From Hanleya hanleyi (lineage: Eukaryota; Mollusca; Polyplacophora; Lepidopleurida; Hanleyidae), in contig JAVTVY010019051.1 of the NCBI GenBank assembly GCA_036873755.1, forward strand, positions 1 to 64,000: a stretch of 64,000 nucleotides of DNA, read 5' to 3'. A program made the translations under genes and the position numbers. A model generated the notes under the pieces. The model ran no database searches, was not told where the DNA came from, and saw only the letters and a list, made by a program, of their open reading frames with translations. This document shows, in pieces, positions 11,394 through 23,699 of this stretch (position 1 is the stretch's first letter; each line of letters starts with the position of its first letter).

Positions 11394-12105
11394 AGTCCGG
11401 TGGCTTAAGGTCAAGATCGTGACCGACTGGAATAAAGCACCATATTTTGCACAGAGGCTGATTTGGGCATAATGAATGATCTCAGAAGGGGTGCCCATTT
11501 CTAAAGGAGGTGGAAGGCCCTTAATTTGCATAAATCCAATATGGCCGCCATAATATATACAGTAGCCTCCTGTTGGCGACTGTTTGACCACTTGAATCGC
11601 TTTTTTACACGAGATTGCTTTTCTACGATCATGACTGACTCAACAAGGAATTAATAACGATCACTGGAAACTTTATTACCCGTTGAAAATCCAATATGGC
11701 CGCCAGAGCGTCACCAATAATGGTATTATTGCCATACACATGTATGTGCGTTTGTATACATGCTAATATATATCATATGTATATTTATGAAGGCTCCATC
11801 GAGAGGTTTCTGTACATGTAGCTCTGCTATGATTAACTCGATAAAGCATGCATGAAGGTTATTGGCTATTTTCTTTTCTACAAATATCCAATATGGCCAC
11901 CAGCGCCTCATCCTCAATGTTGATTATCGGTACTGAAAACAAATCTGTTTCGAAGGATGAAATTTCAGGTTATCGTATATGCCACGATCGTGAACTACAT
12001 CAAATGTTGCCAATTGATTTCTTCCCAGATTCTTACATGTAAATTAGCATGTGTAAATCCAGCGGCAAAGGGAGTTAACCAGTAAACCCGATCAGGCGAA
12101 AAACT

Positions 12106-13560
12106 GTGCTAATTAACTACCCTGGGGTAGATTTACTTGTTTCAAGTCTCACAAATGGTTTCGATATTGGGCACTCGACAAACTATGCTTTTACTGTCTC
12201 GCGTAATCGTTCGTCGGCTATGCAAAACCCTGCTATCGTAGGCAAAGAATTAGACAAAGAATTGTCGAAAAGTCGAGTTACTGGTCCCTTTTCAACTTCT
12301 CCTTTTGACAGTATGGTTGACTCTCCTTTAGGCTTTGTCCCCGAAAAGGAACCTTATACTTTTAGGGACTCTCGGTGGCCGAGATCTAAGGTGCATCGCT
12401 GGTGATCGCTAGCCTCACACCGCTGAACCGGCACGGGTTCGAGCCTCGCTGGTGCATGTGTGAAAATTTGCCAGTTACTTGCCGACTGGTCGGAGGTGGT
12501 TCTCAGATATTCCAGCTTCCTCCACCATTAAAACTGCCTGTCACCATATGAGTGCAATAACCTTGAGTGTGATTAAATGCCCCTACTTTTAGGATGATCT
12601 TACCCTGGAAAAATCTGCCTTGTCCATTAACGGTGCGATTCCGCAGGATCTATGATATGATGACAAAAATCTAATTAGATGATGCCTTCCGCATCATACC
12701 TATCGAGCCAGCGATCTACCCTTATTGGGGTTTACCTGGGGCGACAAGTATTTTTATGATCGGCGCCTCTCAATGGGATGCTCTACATCCTATAAAATAT
12801 TTGAGAGCTTAAGTCATTCTCTGCAATCGGTTATGGCTACAATATCAGAGGTGACCCACATACTGGACGACTTCATGTTCGTAGGTACAAATGGCGCTAG
12901 CCACTGTTCTACAGCTCTTAACACTTTCACTTACTTGTGTGAGTATTTTGGCATTCCAATCAAACATGCTAAGACTTACTACCCATCAACTACTATGGTT
13001 ATGCATGGGTTTCAACTGGACTCTAGAACTATGAACGCATCATTTCCAGAAGGAAAAATTCGTAAACTGAAAAGCATGCTGGGTGAATTCTCGCGCCGCA
13101 AAATGATAACCCTTGTGGAACAGCAGTCTCTCATTGGCTCGCTCAAGTTTGCCTGTAAAGCCGTGGTGCCCGGCAGGTCATTTCTCCGCTGCATGATAGA
13201 CTTGAACAAAAGGTGTATCACAGGTTCACCATCACATTCACTTGAATAAAACTAGAGCCTATATTAAGACTTGTCTTGCATTCCTGGAGCCTTTCAACGG
13301 AAAATGAATTTTCCTTCACCAAATTGGGTCTCCAATGATGTGATCAAACCAGATCAAACTCTTTTACGACGCTGCTGGTACCTTGGGTTTGGCAGCTGTT
13401 TTTTCTAATCCTCGTAGATAGGCCAAGAATGGTCACTTACATATCACGGTCAAGAGGTTGTTCCCCATCGTGCTTGCCGTGGAAATTTGGGGCCACAAAC
13501 TGTCAAATCATAACATTTTCTTTCTTTGTGATAATATGGCCGTGGTTGAAATAATCAATC
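12106..13560 (+). pseudogene. DIRS-type reverse transcriptase/RNase H (broken)
   Basis: The N part reads 'LINYPGVDLLVSSLTNGFDI' and 'PFSTSPFDSMVDSPLGFVPE', typical of the region before the RT palm in YR retrotransposons. A SINE interrupts it at about 12,365. RT resumes at 12,725 with 'FTWGDKYFYDRRLSMGCSTS' and the catalytic box 'HILDDFMFVG' (LDD at about 12,866-12,874), then 'TYLCEYFGIPIKHAKTYYPS', 'LVEQQSLIGSLKFACKAVVP' and 'GRSFLRCMIDL'. An RNase H-like piece with 'LFPIVLAVEIWGHKLSNHNI' and 'FLCDNMAVVEIINHQS' lies at about 13,455-13,575. Stops and frame changes separate the pieces. Confidence 0.85.
12365..12615 (+). mobile_element. tRNA-derived SINE inserted in the DIRS RT
   Basis: The head 'ggtggccgagatctaagg' resembles a pol III A box and 'gggttcgagcctcgctgg' at 12,434-12,451 is a clear B box. 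The body follows with 'cagttacttgccgactggtc', and the tail 'taaccttgagtgtgattaaa' at about 12,560 is of a kind seen in molluscan SINEs. It lies between two halves of the same RT gene, which fixes both its boundaries roughly and its age as younger than the DIRS element. Confidence 0.75.
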
Positions 13561-13639
13561 ACCAGTCTGTCATTACATTACATTACATGTTCAGATTAAA
13601 ACGTATTTCGGAACAATCTAACGTTGTAATTTCAGGAAA

Positions 13640-14640
13640 TCTTTCAATTTCAGGAAGCGCTGTCTCTAGCCCCTTGGCTCAACCGCTCGTCGCATCCAAT
13701 ACCCTGTCTGTTGTTGACTCTTTGAATCAGACAGCTAGAGTTCTTCTGACGGCATCCCTTGCTGAAATTTCCCTGAGAGTATACAAGCGCACGCATGACA
13801 AGATTAGAATATAGAGATTTCCTCAATAACAGTGGTCAGTGTACTAGTAAGACATTCCCGACCTCATCGGCACGGTTTCCGTCAAAGCATTCTTGCATTT
13901 CCACAAGTATGCACCCTCCACAGTTTATGCAGTCATATCGGCTATCAGCTATGTGCACAATTGGGCTGAAGTAAACGACCCTGCTCAGTTATTCCTTGTC
14001 AAAAAGCTATTTACGGGCATGTAAAATTACACGGTTAGCCGGATACCAGGCTGCCCATAAGAATATTCTCCATAAGATATTTGATGCTATACCCTACACT
14101 GTATCCATGTAATTCTTTTACGAGCAATGTTCGTGGTAGCTTTTCATGCTTTCTTACGTGTCAGTGAATTGACAGTTCGTTCAGAAGCAATAGCGATGTT
14201 CTTTGATACAACGACGTCTCCTATCCGACCATTCTGGTCCGTTACAAGGCATGAACATTATTATCCGCAACTTCAAACACAACATATCCCATAAACCAGT
14301 TCATTTGTTTATATCATCGTATACTGAAAATGTTAGATATAGTCCAGTTCGAGCAATCCGTGCTTATTTTCTTTTACATATTTCACATCCGAGGACGGGC
14401 CCCCTGTTCCAATTTCAAGAAGATGCGCCCGTCACCGCTGCCTATGTCTCAGCTCATGTAAAAAACGGAATCTCTTTAATCGGCATTGACCCTCTTTAAT
14501 TGGCCATAGTTTTCGCATTGGAGCTGCCACTTCAACTTCAACAGCAGGAATCCCGAATAACATATTCAAAAATGTGTAGATGGAAGTCTAACGCCATATT
14601 AGAATGACACATTCACTTGTTAGCTATGCATTGTTCAGTC
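13640..14640 (+). pseudogene. DIRS/Ngaro tyrosine recombinase (broken)
   Basis: Pieces in several frames follow the family order: 'HKYAPSTVYAVISAISYVHN' near 13,900, then 'LLRAMFVVAFHAFLRVSELT' near 14,115-14,175 (contains the first catalytic arginine in the LRVSE context), then 'ARIAYFL'-like spacing with 'GPLFQFQEDAPVTAAYVSAH' at 14,398-14,457, and finally 'GHSFRIGAATS' at about 14,503-14,535, the His-x-x-Arg catalytic pair. The closing 'CRWKSNAI' follows. The expected catalytic tyrosine region has a stop or substitution after 'NAILE'. Interrupting stops make it non-functional. Confidence 0.8.
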
Positions 14641-15299
14641 ACGGACTGCATAGTATGGTAGCCCCAGCGAATTTATTCCATAAATAAGAATCTGGTCCAA
14701 CTTGACCCAGTTTGGCAAAGGTACCTCAGGACCTGTCGTGCCATCTCAGTTCTATATGATTATTTTCTAATATTTGCTGTATACTTAATACCAAGAAAAC
14801 AATTTTAAAAAATAATTCAAAATTTCGGATCGAAAATTCTTCAAAAATTGACCATGTTTTGGTTCTGACGTAGCCGTAACGTCATTATGGCGGCCATCTT
14901 GAATAATTTTTGCATTTCTCACTAGACCTGTTCCAACACTATTAGTGTGGAAATTCTCAGACTCCTTCCCCAGAGGAAAGCGAATTTATGATGTTTTGAA
15001 AATCGTTGGGATCAAACTTGCCATTTATAGGCCCAAAATGACCCCGGGCCCCTAATGGGCCACATATTGCCTCCTGGGCCTCGAAATCGGGGGCACCCCT
15101 TCTGATATTGTTCTCCGTGCCTCTGAGGACACGTGTGCCAAATTTGGTGCTTTATTCCACTCTGTCACGATAAAGTGAAAATCTGGCCTTAAGCCACCGG
15201 ACTAATTTGAGATAAAATGCCGTTCCGCCAGTATATATTGCACTCTGGTACCCAATCAATGTATATATAATACCCCAAGTCTTCTGTCATCTGAGGATA

Positions 15300-15985
15300 T
15301 GCGGTAACTCTACTGATGATAGGAGATACCGCCTCTGAGAATAAAAGGTGACGCCACTGACCATATAGCGCCACTAAACATAGGCGGTAGCAGATGATAG
15401 CAGGTAACGCCACTGATGATATTGGCGATAACGCCACTGACGATAGGAGACTAACGCCACTGAGGATAGGAGGTAACCCCACTGATAATAGAATCTAACG
15501 CAACTGACGATATGAGGTAACACCACTGAGGACAGGAGGTAAGTATACTGAGGCTAGGAGGTAACGCCTCTGACGATAGGAGATAACGCCACTGAAGATA
15601 GGAGGTAACGCCTCTGACGATGGGAGATAACGCCACTGGGGATAGGAGGTAACCCCACTGAACTAGGATAGAAGCTAACGCAACTGACGACATGAGGTAA
15701 CACCACTGAGGGCAGGAGGTAAGTATACTGAGGCTAGGAGGTAACGCCTCTGACGATAGGAGATAACGCCACTGAGGATAGGAGGTAACCTACAAACACT
15801 TAACGCTGACGCTATCAAGTAACGCCACTGATGATAGGAGGTAACGCCACTGACGATAGAAGGTAACGCCACTGACGATAGGAGATAACGCCACTGACGA
15901 TAGAAGGTAACGCCACTGACGATAGGAGGTAACGCCACTGACGATAGAAGGTAACGCCACTGACGATAGAAGGTAACGCCACTTG
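15300..15985 (+). repeat. 22-bp minisatellite 'gaaggtaacgccactgacgata'
   Basis: About 30 copies of a 22-base unit are present. It is most regular at 15,830-15,985 and looser before 15,790, where a 190-bp block is itself duplicated ('ggaggtaagtatactgaggc' at about 15,535 and 15,716). The long minus-strand open frames (rich in V-A-L and S-Y-Q-W-R periods) simply reflect a repeat whose length avoids stops in that frame. They are not genes. Confidence 0.9.
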
Positions 15986-16065
15986 GTATGCCAGAGCGTG
16001 ATAACGTTCTCGGTTATATATATATGTTAAATACGGAAATCTTCTTCTTCACATCTCGAACGATG

Positions 16066-16344
16066 TCACGGTTTCTTCAACATTACCTTCGGCGTGAAAT
16101 CCTTGGCGAATTTGCGTAGTGTACCGGTATCCAGTTCATCTTTCCTTGCATGTCTGTTGAAGCAGTTCAAAACAGATTTCCACTCTGCTATCTCAGTAAA
16201 TATGCCCCATGGATGACTAAAAGTTCGAAAGGGCATTTTGTTTGGAATACCGTCATTACGTTTTTCTGTAACATTGTCCGCATGATATTTTGAGTGGCAC
16301 TCTTCACCAAAAAGTTCAAAAGTGTGGTGCAAGTGTGAAACCAA
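16066..16344 (-). CDS. Unrecognised 92-codon open frame
   Basis: The minus-strand frame begins 'MVSHLHHTFELFGEECHSKY' and contains 'FRTFSHPWGIFTEIAEWKSV'. Its composition is protein-like: few repeats, mixed charge, and an aromatic-rich middle. It stands alone between a minisatellite and non-coding DNA. I do not recognise it. It could be an exon fragment of a host or transposon gene, or chance. No splice sites were assigned. Confidence 0.2.
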   Translation of the reverse strand: MVSHLHHTFELFGEECHSKYHADNVTEKRNDGIPNKMPFRTFSHPWGIFTEIAEWKSVLNCFNRHARKDELDTGTLRKFAKDFTPKVMLKKP

Positions 16345-16679
16345 AGAAGCCTATTGATTTGGGCTCAAAAGTCATAACTGAATCTAGCCATGTTGAGTTA
16401 CAAAGACCCATCGATTGTAGGGTCGGAAGGTCTTCTATTTGAGGCTCTCATCACCTGACTTCACTGAAGTTTCAAAGTGGGGTATCCTTATGGATCCAAC
16501 CAAGTTAATTAATTTTGAGTCAGAAAAGTCTTACCCAGAAAAGAAGGTAGCTATATTTTATACCCGTGTACGTGCGGAACTATTGGGCAGTAATTTCGAA
16601 ATTATTCATGGACGACGGATGACTCCTCGATGTCGGATGTGAAAACTTGTGGGCAAGTAATAAAGAAGGTACGAGTTGA

Positions 16680-16860
16680 GTGCCCGATACAATCTCCATA
16701 GGTGGGGAATTTATGAGGCATTGACGTAGCATGGGGATGGCGTAGGAATGTTCTTGCAACGAGTCCAATGTGGGGAATTTACCAAATCCCTGCACAATCC
16801 CACACATTCCCCACTTGATCCCCACATAGCTTGCCCCACACAATCCCCACGTGTATTTTT
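16680..16860. repeat. Self-complementary 'gtggggaat/attccccac' patch
   Basis: 'gtggggaattt' recurs at 16,701 and 16,771, with inverted partners 'acattccccactt' at about 16,804 and 'aatccccacgtg' at 16,840. The patch can form several alternative hairpins. No ends or target duplication were found, and no gene is present from 16,345 to 17,100. Confidence 0.45.
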
Positions 16861-17109
16861 TGTGAGTTGTTTATGATGTTTCAAGTGCTACCTGTTCATT
16901 AGTAAGCCAAAGAGGGCACTGAAGTTCTTGGCCATTACCTATATGATTTTGTCCTATCTTACAGAGGCCATTATTTTTTAAAAAAATTTCACGGCGGGTC
17001 ATATGTGTTCTTATGGATACCGAACCTATAGTTCTAGTTTCTTCATTATATATATTGCTAATACTGACATTGACCTTGTCTCAGACAGAACCAAATGGAA
17101 TACAAAGTT

Positions 17110-17600
17110 GAAATGTTGACATAGACAATGCAAAATACATGTGTGACCAGAGGCAATGTTTAGTGACCTAATGCTGTGAGGAAGCTGATTAAACGCAACA
17201 TTAAAAGGGTGGTGTGGAAAACGATATCGGAGTATTGAGAAGAAGTCATATGACCCAACAGACATATATACTGACTGCATATTTCTAAAACATCACAAGA
17301 ACCGAAAGTGGTCCATGTAATGATTTGTATCCCAGCCACGCTTTTATTGAAGCTGTTCAAATGACATGACCACACGGCCTCTAGCACTGACTTGAGCGGT
17401 ATTAGATACAAATATTTCAGAGCGATGATGCAATAGCCGTATCAAGTCACCTGTTGAAAAGTGATGAACTATGTGACCGCCAGATAGTAACAACGGCCCA
17501 AACAAGGTAGTATTTATTGAATGCAAGTTCGTATTCAGAACAAATACCTGTGATACCCGACGCCGACCAAGCGCTTCATTCTCCACCATGTTTACAAGTC
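17110..17600 (-). repeat. Diverged inverted member of repeat family A
   Basis: On the minus strand this contains 'caataaaagcgtggctggga', 'gccgtgtggtcatgt' and 'atctaataccgctcaag', which parallel 'caataaaagcgtacctgaga', 'gccgtgtggtcatat' and 'ctaataccgcttatg' at 8,650-8,740. Similarity is partial, so boundaries are approximate. From 17,600 to 18,640 I see no gene or repeat. Confidence 0.55.
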
Positions 17601-18639
17601 ACAAAATTACAATGACAATGATTTGTACGGAGGACAAGCCTCGGTTACGAAACGTTCACCGACAGAATCTCACCGTATGTACAGGCAACCATTGAACGAT
17701 TACCTAAACTCAACAAATCTCGTAAGGAAATTAGGACATTCGAGCATGTCATGTAAATGTTTTAGTAACTTTCTAAGTTAGAGTCAGAACGAACATTTCA
17801 TAGAATGGTCACGATTGCGCCACGGCGTTAAATTTGGACAAGTGTGTTGTGTCCTAGGGGTAAAGTAACATTGTTGAATCGATCGGGAGATGAAGACGTT
17901 TTCTTTCCATTTCAGAAGCTATAAGATGCTTCACCCATGTAATCTTCGTACACCAAGTCAATTTCTATGCTATGCATAATTTAGTTACGCTGTCTGAGTA
18001 AAAGATCTATTTTCACTGGCATATATGCGAAGATACCCTTTCCGATCACTGATTTCATTACCTCTAAGCATCTTCGCTATTCCACGGAACTACATGATGA
18101 ACCTCAGTACGCGTACGGCCTTAACCAACAAAGACGTCCATTCAGAGTCGTACCGGACGTAACATGCGGACCTGCCACGGTATTAGGTATTATCAGGTTT
18201 ACAAATAGTCACTCAGGAGCCAACGCAATTACCATCGCAATTTTATCAATATTTCACGAACGATTTAGTGTGAGAACCGTGCAGAATCAATCCACCATCT
18301 GATAACATTCTACTCGATTATCGCCAGCGCCATATTGCATTACAACGACATTGTTGTGACATGCTAGGAGTGTAAGGCATAAACACATGATCCAATTCCC
18401 TGGTTGTCAAGTGTACTGCACACATATGCTGGCTGAAGTTTAGATTATCACAAAATGTAAGCCCAAGAGTAAACATGTGTTTCAGAGGCATGTGACTTAG
18501 ATTACTAAACGGGGTTGATATGTGGGGTTGAACGATTGCCGACTTAACATGATTCATTGCATAAAACGCATATACAACTCTATAGCGGAAGTCGTCAGTG
18601 GTAAACTGTTAAGTAGACTGCCCAGCATGCAAATGACGT

Positions 18640-18965
18640 TGAGACAACGTTGATTCAACGGCAAACAGTGATTGAACCCGAAAACTGGATCACCGTTGAC
18701 ATGTCAACTTTGAATGAACGTTAAAATGCCGACATTGAATCAACGTTCAAATGTCGATGTTGAAAACTGTGAAAAGTAGTTGAATTTGCTAACTGGATCA
18801 ACCTTGATATGTCAACTTTGAAATAACGTTAACGTATCAACTTTGAATCTACTTTCCAATACCGAAAATGAATCAACGTTCAAATGTCGAAGTTGAATAC
18901 ACATTGGAAGATCAACGTTGAAACTGAAACGTCAAAGTTGAACGTTGAAACGTTGATGGATTTGT
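18640..18965. repeat. 'CAACGTTGA' palindromic repeat patch
   Basis: 'caacgttgaat', 'tgaatcaacgtt' and 'aaatgtcgatgttgaa' alternate about every 25-35 bases, so the patch reads similarly on both strands. 'tcaacgttcaaatgtcga' occurs at about 18,740 and 18,875. Comparable short-palindrome repeats are common in marine invertebrate genomes as parts of non-autonomous transposons, but I cannot fix its ends. From 19,000 to 20,670 nothing is supported. Confidence 0.6.
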
Positions 18966-20671
18966 ATCGTTATCCAACATTAATATGGCTGACGTGGATC
19001 CAACATAGTTTTTTTTATAGATACAGAAAAATGGTTATATCACCAGAAATACGCTGTTTTATAATTTGCCTTTTTGTCTGGATCGCACCGCGTAGCGGTG
19101 TCGACCAGACTATGCTGCCACTCACGAAATATCTGTATCACTCCGCCAGTGATTTTCACTGTGTTTGAGTCATATATCAGGGTATTAACCAGAAAATGAA
19201 GAAAAAAACAGTCGTAATCGTTTCATGTTAACTAGAAATAAAACGAAATCTGAATTTGAGTGTACTTCATATTCATTTCTTCGCCCATGGGATTGCTTGA
19301 ATCCGTGGACTATTTTTACGGGGCTATGTAGACCCGTAGGGACTAATGGTCCTGTATTGTAGTCAGGAAAAACTTGAGCACATTTGGTACGGTTGCCAGG
19401 GTGACTGGTTGTTTATTTAACTGCTTTATGCTTTGAGAGGAAGAGCAGAAGAAAAAAGTCCTCAAGTTATTCAGCTACTGCAGATAGTTTGGTCAACTAT
19501 TTTGGCTAGATTTTGTTTCACCTGGTCTATATTAGTGAAGTTAAATATTTTATGCTATTCTTATATATGTTCATATGTCATTTTCACAGAGATTTCCTGC
19601 TTTAGAGCATGAATACAAAATGGATACTATTCATAGGTTGACTTAGAGTGTTTTCCTGAAAGGATGTCATAAATTGCTGGTTGATAAAAACTTTATTAGA
19701 ACACTTAACATATACAGAAGAAAATAGTTCAAGGCAGACTTATCATATGTTTGCCATGTTGGCAAGAAATTCTAATTTTCTAGGCTTCCATTCTTGCAGA
19801 AATTGTATACAGGGTATGTAACTTAAGGCTACCACACAAATATGCCCTCCACCAGACCCTCTATACCATTTAAAACATTGAGACATGCATGACACATGCA
19901 TGACCTAGGTCAATGGCTTGATTCACTTAGCTGATAGGGTCAATTGATAGGATCAAAGTCCAAGTCATTATGTTTAGATAGCAATAAGCTGCATATACAA
20001 GTCTGCATTCAACCATTGTAAGAATTTATAACCTTCCAAACTAGGGGTGGCAGGTGGAGGTACATGTAAATAATATGATGCCATGAAAGGATAGACCCAG
20101 TCCATCTAATCATGAGGATTTTACATTGTATCTCAATATTCATCTTTTGTCATTTACTGCTGAAGGATATGCTTTCTATAATCTGAAAAAAGTAAGAATA
20201 TTTTACAAATATTGGTAACATGCAGAGAAGACATTATTTATCATTTCATCAGGTTGGTTTCATAATAAATGTCTGTCCCATCAGTCACAAGTTATTTTTT
20301 CAAATATATATATGTGTACAATTACACTAATGCACTATAGATCTTTATTGAGAGAAATATGTGAGACTACAAATTGTATGGCTCTTCGCCATGGAACTGA
20401 ACATTAAAGAGTTAGTGGAATTATTCCAACAGCCTATTTTACATTTAAATAGCCCCGTTTCAGTGCCTAAGGCTCTAGTTTGTTCTTTGCATTGTCTGGT
20501 TCCGAGCGATCGGCTCAAACCCGGTTCTCAGCGCCCACTATGAGCTAACTCATGCCAGCGCTGTGCTGTCACCGTAGACTGTTGTTATTGTAAATTGATG
20601 ACCTGGTAATATGGTAAGCTGCCCACCTCATGGTGTTTGCCGTCTCTGCGGTTTTGCGTCTGTCTGAGTTT

Positions 20672-21315
20672 GCGGTACGTCAGATTACTTATAATGCCTG
20701 GTGTTTATAGTTCGTAATTTGTTTGTTGACAACGATAGCGTTGGAGAGACAATTTGTGCGAAAATCCCTGTTAATGTTGCTGTACGAGCAGACGTTGCAA
20801 ATCTTGTTCCTTGATCCTTGATCTGAGTGTCGCACTTGACAGTTTCAGGTTCTGGGATTATGAAGACCCCAGTTTTCAACACTCTTTACTATTTTAATGT
20901 GTACGCATACTGCATGGAATATATTTCCAGAGGAGATAAGTGTCGAAGCAACAACAATAGTATTTACATTTTTCTCGTCTTGTGAACTTGACCGGATCCT
21001 GTCCAGTGCAAATTTATGTATTCTGCATGGGGGACAGTTCCTGCATGCTCACCGAATATAATTTAGTTTCAAAAAGTTTGAACAGCAACAAAACTCTCCG
21101 AAAGCGGAAACAACAGAATTTGTCAGGTACCGCTTTCGAAAAGTTTTGGTGTTGGTGGTGTTCGAACTTTTTCAAACTAAATTATATATACGCAATGATC
21201 GTGCAGCAAAAACAACAGGAATTTTCGCACAAATTGTCTCTCCAACGCTATCGTTGTCAACAAACAAATTTACTATAAACACCATGCAGGCATATATAAG
21301 TAATCTTGGGGACTT
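20672..21315. mobile_element. Fold-back (inverted-repeat) element, ~640 bp
   Basis: The left arm 'ttgacaacgatagcgttgga' (20,728) pairs with the right arm 'tccaacgctatcgttgtcaa' (21,240-21,259). Pairing continues outward through 'gagacaatttgtgcgaaaat' and 'tagattacttataa..cctggtgtttata' on the left and 'tataaacacc..gcatatataagtaatct' on the right. A second, inner inverted repeat ('ataatttagtttcaaaaagt' at 21,058 and its complement near 21,165-21,186) sits in the loop. No transposase is present; the short frames in it are not genes. Confidence 0.75.
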
Positions 21316-22118
21316 AACGCAAACTCATGCAGCTCTTGCAAATATCTGTGCTACACAGAACTATTAATAAAACTAGTTAATAAAACTATCCAGTCTCCTC
21401 GCGTATTTGTCGTTTTGTCACAATAGAATTGCATGAATTATGAAAATCTGCTCGCAAAAACTGGTAGAAGACATTGACGCAGACGATCCACTTTAAAGCA
21501 TATTACTGTAGATAGTTTCTTGCTACCATGAAGACCTGGCATATTTCTAAATGAGCCGCCTTCACAAATTCACTTCCTTGAACACTAAACTCTGTGTTCC
21601 AGTTGTGATTTCCCAAACAGACTCGTCCACAACTTGGAGAAAATCTCCACATTTATCCATACATCTGCTATCGGCTGAAACATGCCAGCTGAAATGTTTT
21701 AAACTTTAAATCCGTTATTGGCGATCCAGCTAGACATCAGTACTTTGAGTACTTTCATTTATTTTAAGAGGGCGGTAGATTGTGTTCCTATAGCCAAGGA
21801 ACAGAATTTTGAATTATATTGTAATCGTAATCAAACACTGTAGAAAGAAAGTACAGAAGGAAATTCCTACATTTCAATATATTCTAATAGAACTTAAACT
21901 AAACATATTCTTAGGGTAGATTTTCTAGTTATATTATTGGAAATCAGAAGAAAAATTATTAAGACTACCCTCGTGTCACAAGTTATTCGTAGATGCTCAT
22001 TTCTGTTCACCTTTACTGGTACTTGCATGCTAACTCTGTTACATGGTTTATGGGTAAGGGACTATGAGATATCTACAGACAAAGAAACAAGAAATAAATA
22101 TTTCATGAAAAAAATAAC

Positions 22119-22200
22119 TGCCGTGAGCGGGAATTGAACCCAGTCCCTCGCTGATGCCGGTCTACTTGTAATGTCCTCGCGGAAGACGGATGACGGCTTC
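22119..22200 (-). repeat. tRNA-like fragment with pol III B box
   Basis: On the minus strand 'gggttcaattcccgctcacg' resembles a tRNA T-arm, with potential acceptor pairing between 'gccgtca' and 'tcacggc'. A recognisable A box and anticodon arm are missing, so I treat it as a tRNA pseudogene or SINE head and not as a tRNA gene. Nothing else is supported between 21,320 and 22,940, apart from a short 'cggtacc' direct pair at 22,480-22,500. Confidence 0.4.
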
Positions 22201-22944
22201 TTTCGAACATCATCAATCCAGTGTCACTGCTGTGCACACTCGTTGATATTTTCGCGAGCCAGTGTATCAGGTGGATTTAGGGATTACCTGGACTTGTGAA
22301 GATGAATTGTTGACTGGCCCTTCTGGCTTCCTTTCTCGAACGTCAGTTCACAATGTGGTCATAATGTTGTAGAGGATGTATGAGTTTTTGAGTTTCAGGA
22401 AGCTAGTAAATTGCCCGGAATTGGTTTTAACGTTCACGCAAATCTTATAAAAGGGAAAAATGAAAATTTATTCTAATGCACGGTACCAGGGACGGTACCG
22501 CAAAAGTGATCTAAAGGCAAAATGTATACGACTTTTTGTGAACGTTATTTTGAGTTATAATGATCTATGTGTATTGTGTGAGAAAGTTACAGCTTCAATA
22601 TCTTCGATCCAACAGGGTGTATGACAAGAGAATAGAAGTTATAGGGGCCGTTTCCTCGTGCAACCGGTTAATTCCTAAAAATTTAACATTATCTCTGATA
22701 TATATATATATCACGATTGAGTGTGGTGTACTATTTCAGGATGTATGCAGATTGATAACTCGATAGGCCTATCCAACTTGCTGTCCCCGCCCTTAGTTCT
22801 GTCACATGACAAGTGTTCGCAGAAAAGAGGATGGAATCATATAAACATGTTTTGTTGTTTAAGTATGGAGGCTATTATATGTTGTCTATTAAGGTTATTA
22901 TTCCTTATGGATAAGAGTTGGCTAATGGCTGTCAGATCTTACGC

Positions 22945-23550
22945 TATTTAATATATCTTGTGACAAGGGTAATTATATAGACGCTATTAAGTATATCTTG
23001 CGACAAGTGTAACTATTCAGAAGCCAGTAAGTATATTATGTAGCAAGGATAATTATATAGATAGCCACTAGTAAGTATATCTTGTGTCAAGGGTTATTAT
23101 ATAAACTCCACAAGAATATCTTGTGACAAGGGTAATTATATTTACGCTAGTATGTATATCTTGGGACAAGGGTAATTATATAGACGCTAGTAAATATATC
23201 TTGTAACACGGGTAATTATGTAGACGCCACAAGTATATCTTGTGACAAGAGTAATTATAGAGATGCTTGTAAGTATATCTTATGACAAGGGTAATTATAT
23301 AGACACTAATAAGTATATCTTGTGATCAGGATAATTACATAAACAATAAGTATATCTTATAGCAGGGGTAATTATATAGACGATAGTGAGTATATCTTGT
23401 GATGAGGATAATTATGTACCTGTAGAGGCTAGTAAATATATCTTGTGACAAGGATCATTACATAGACGACAGTAAGTATATCTTATGGCAAGGGTAATAG
23501 ACAATAGTAAGTATATCTTATGACAAGGGTTATTATATAGACAATAGTAA
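22945..23550 (+). repeat. ~42-bp minisatellite 'gtaagtatatcttgtgacaa'
   Basis: About 14 imperfect units of 'gtaagtatatcttgtgacaa' + 'gggtaattatatagacgcta' are present, 38-46 bases each. Every unit places a sequence identical or close to the splice donor consensus GTAAGTAT at the same phase. The block ends at about 23,550. No gene is associated. Confidence 0.85.
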
Positions 23551-23699
23551 CTTCCCTATATTTGGTGTAGTGGTTTTACCTCGTTTATCGCAAGAAACAC
23601 AGTAAAACTTGGGGTCAGAGTTCAAAATAGCTCAATCTCTGCTTCGTGTAGCAAATGGGCATATCCGCTCACCCCACAATCCACAGCAAGCCCATAACT

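Larger units (their letters stand above)
11393..15204 (+). mobile_element. DIRS/Ngaro-like tyrosine-recombinase retrotransposon remnant with inverted ends
   Basis: The left end TAGTCCGGTGGCTTAAGG (11,393) is matched in inverse by 'ccttaagccaccggacta' ending at 15,204. The arms stay similar for about 120 bases (both contain 'gaataaagcacc' and 'agaaggggtgccc'). Between them lie a DIRS-type RT/RNase H segment (12,106-13,560) and a tyrosine recombinase segment (13,650-14,620). DIRS elements are known to have inverted termini, so one element of ~3.8 kb is the simplest reading. Alternatively a MITE-like inverted-repeat element received the DIRS fragment. 'aatccaatatggcc(g/a)cc' recurs at about 11,530, 11,690 and 11,888, and a related 'tatggcggccatcttga' at 14,886. 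Confidence 0.7.

Noticed and set aside
15189..15938. Long minus-strand frames rich in Val-Ala-Leu/Ser-Tyr-Gln-Trp-Arg
   Set aside because: They are translations of the 22-bp minisatellite and have no start, domain or splice context.
22119..22200. Functional tRNA gene on the minus strand
   Set aside because: Only a T-arm-like B box is convincing; no A box or anticodon arm could be drawn.
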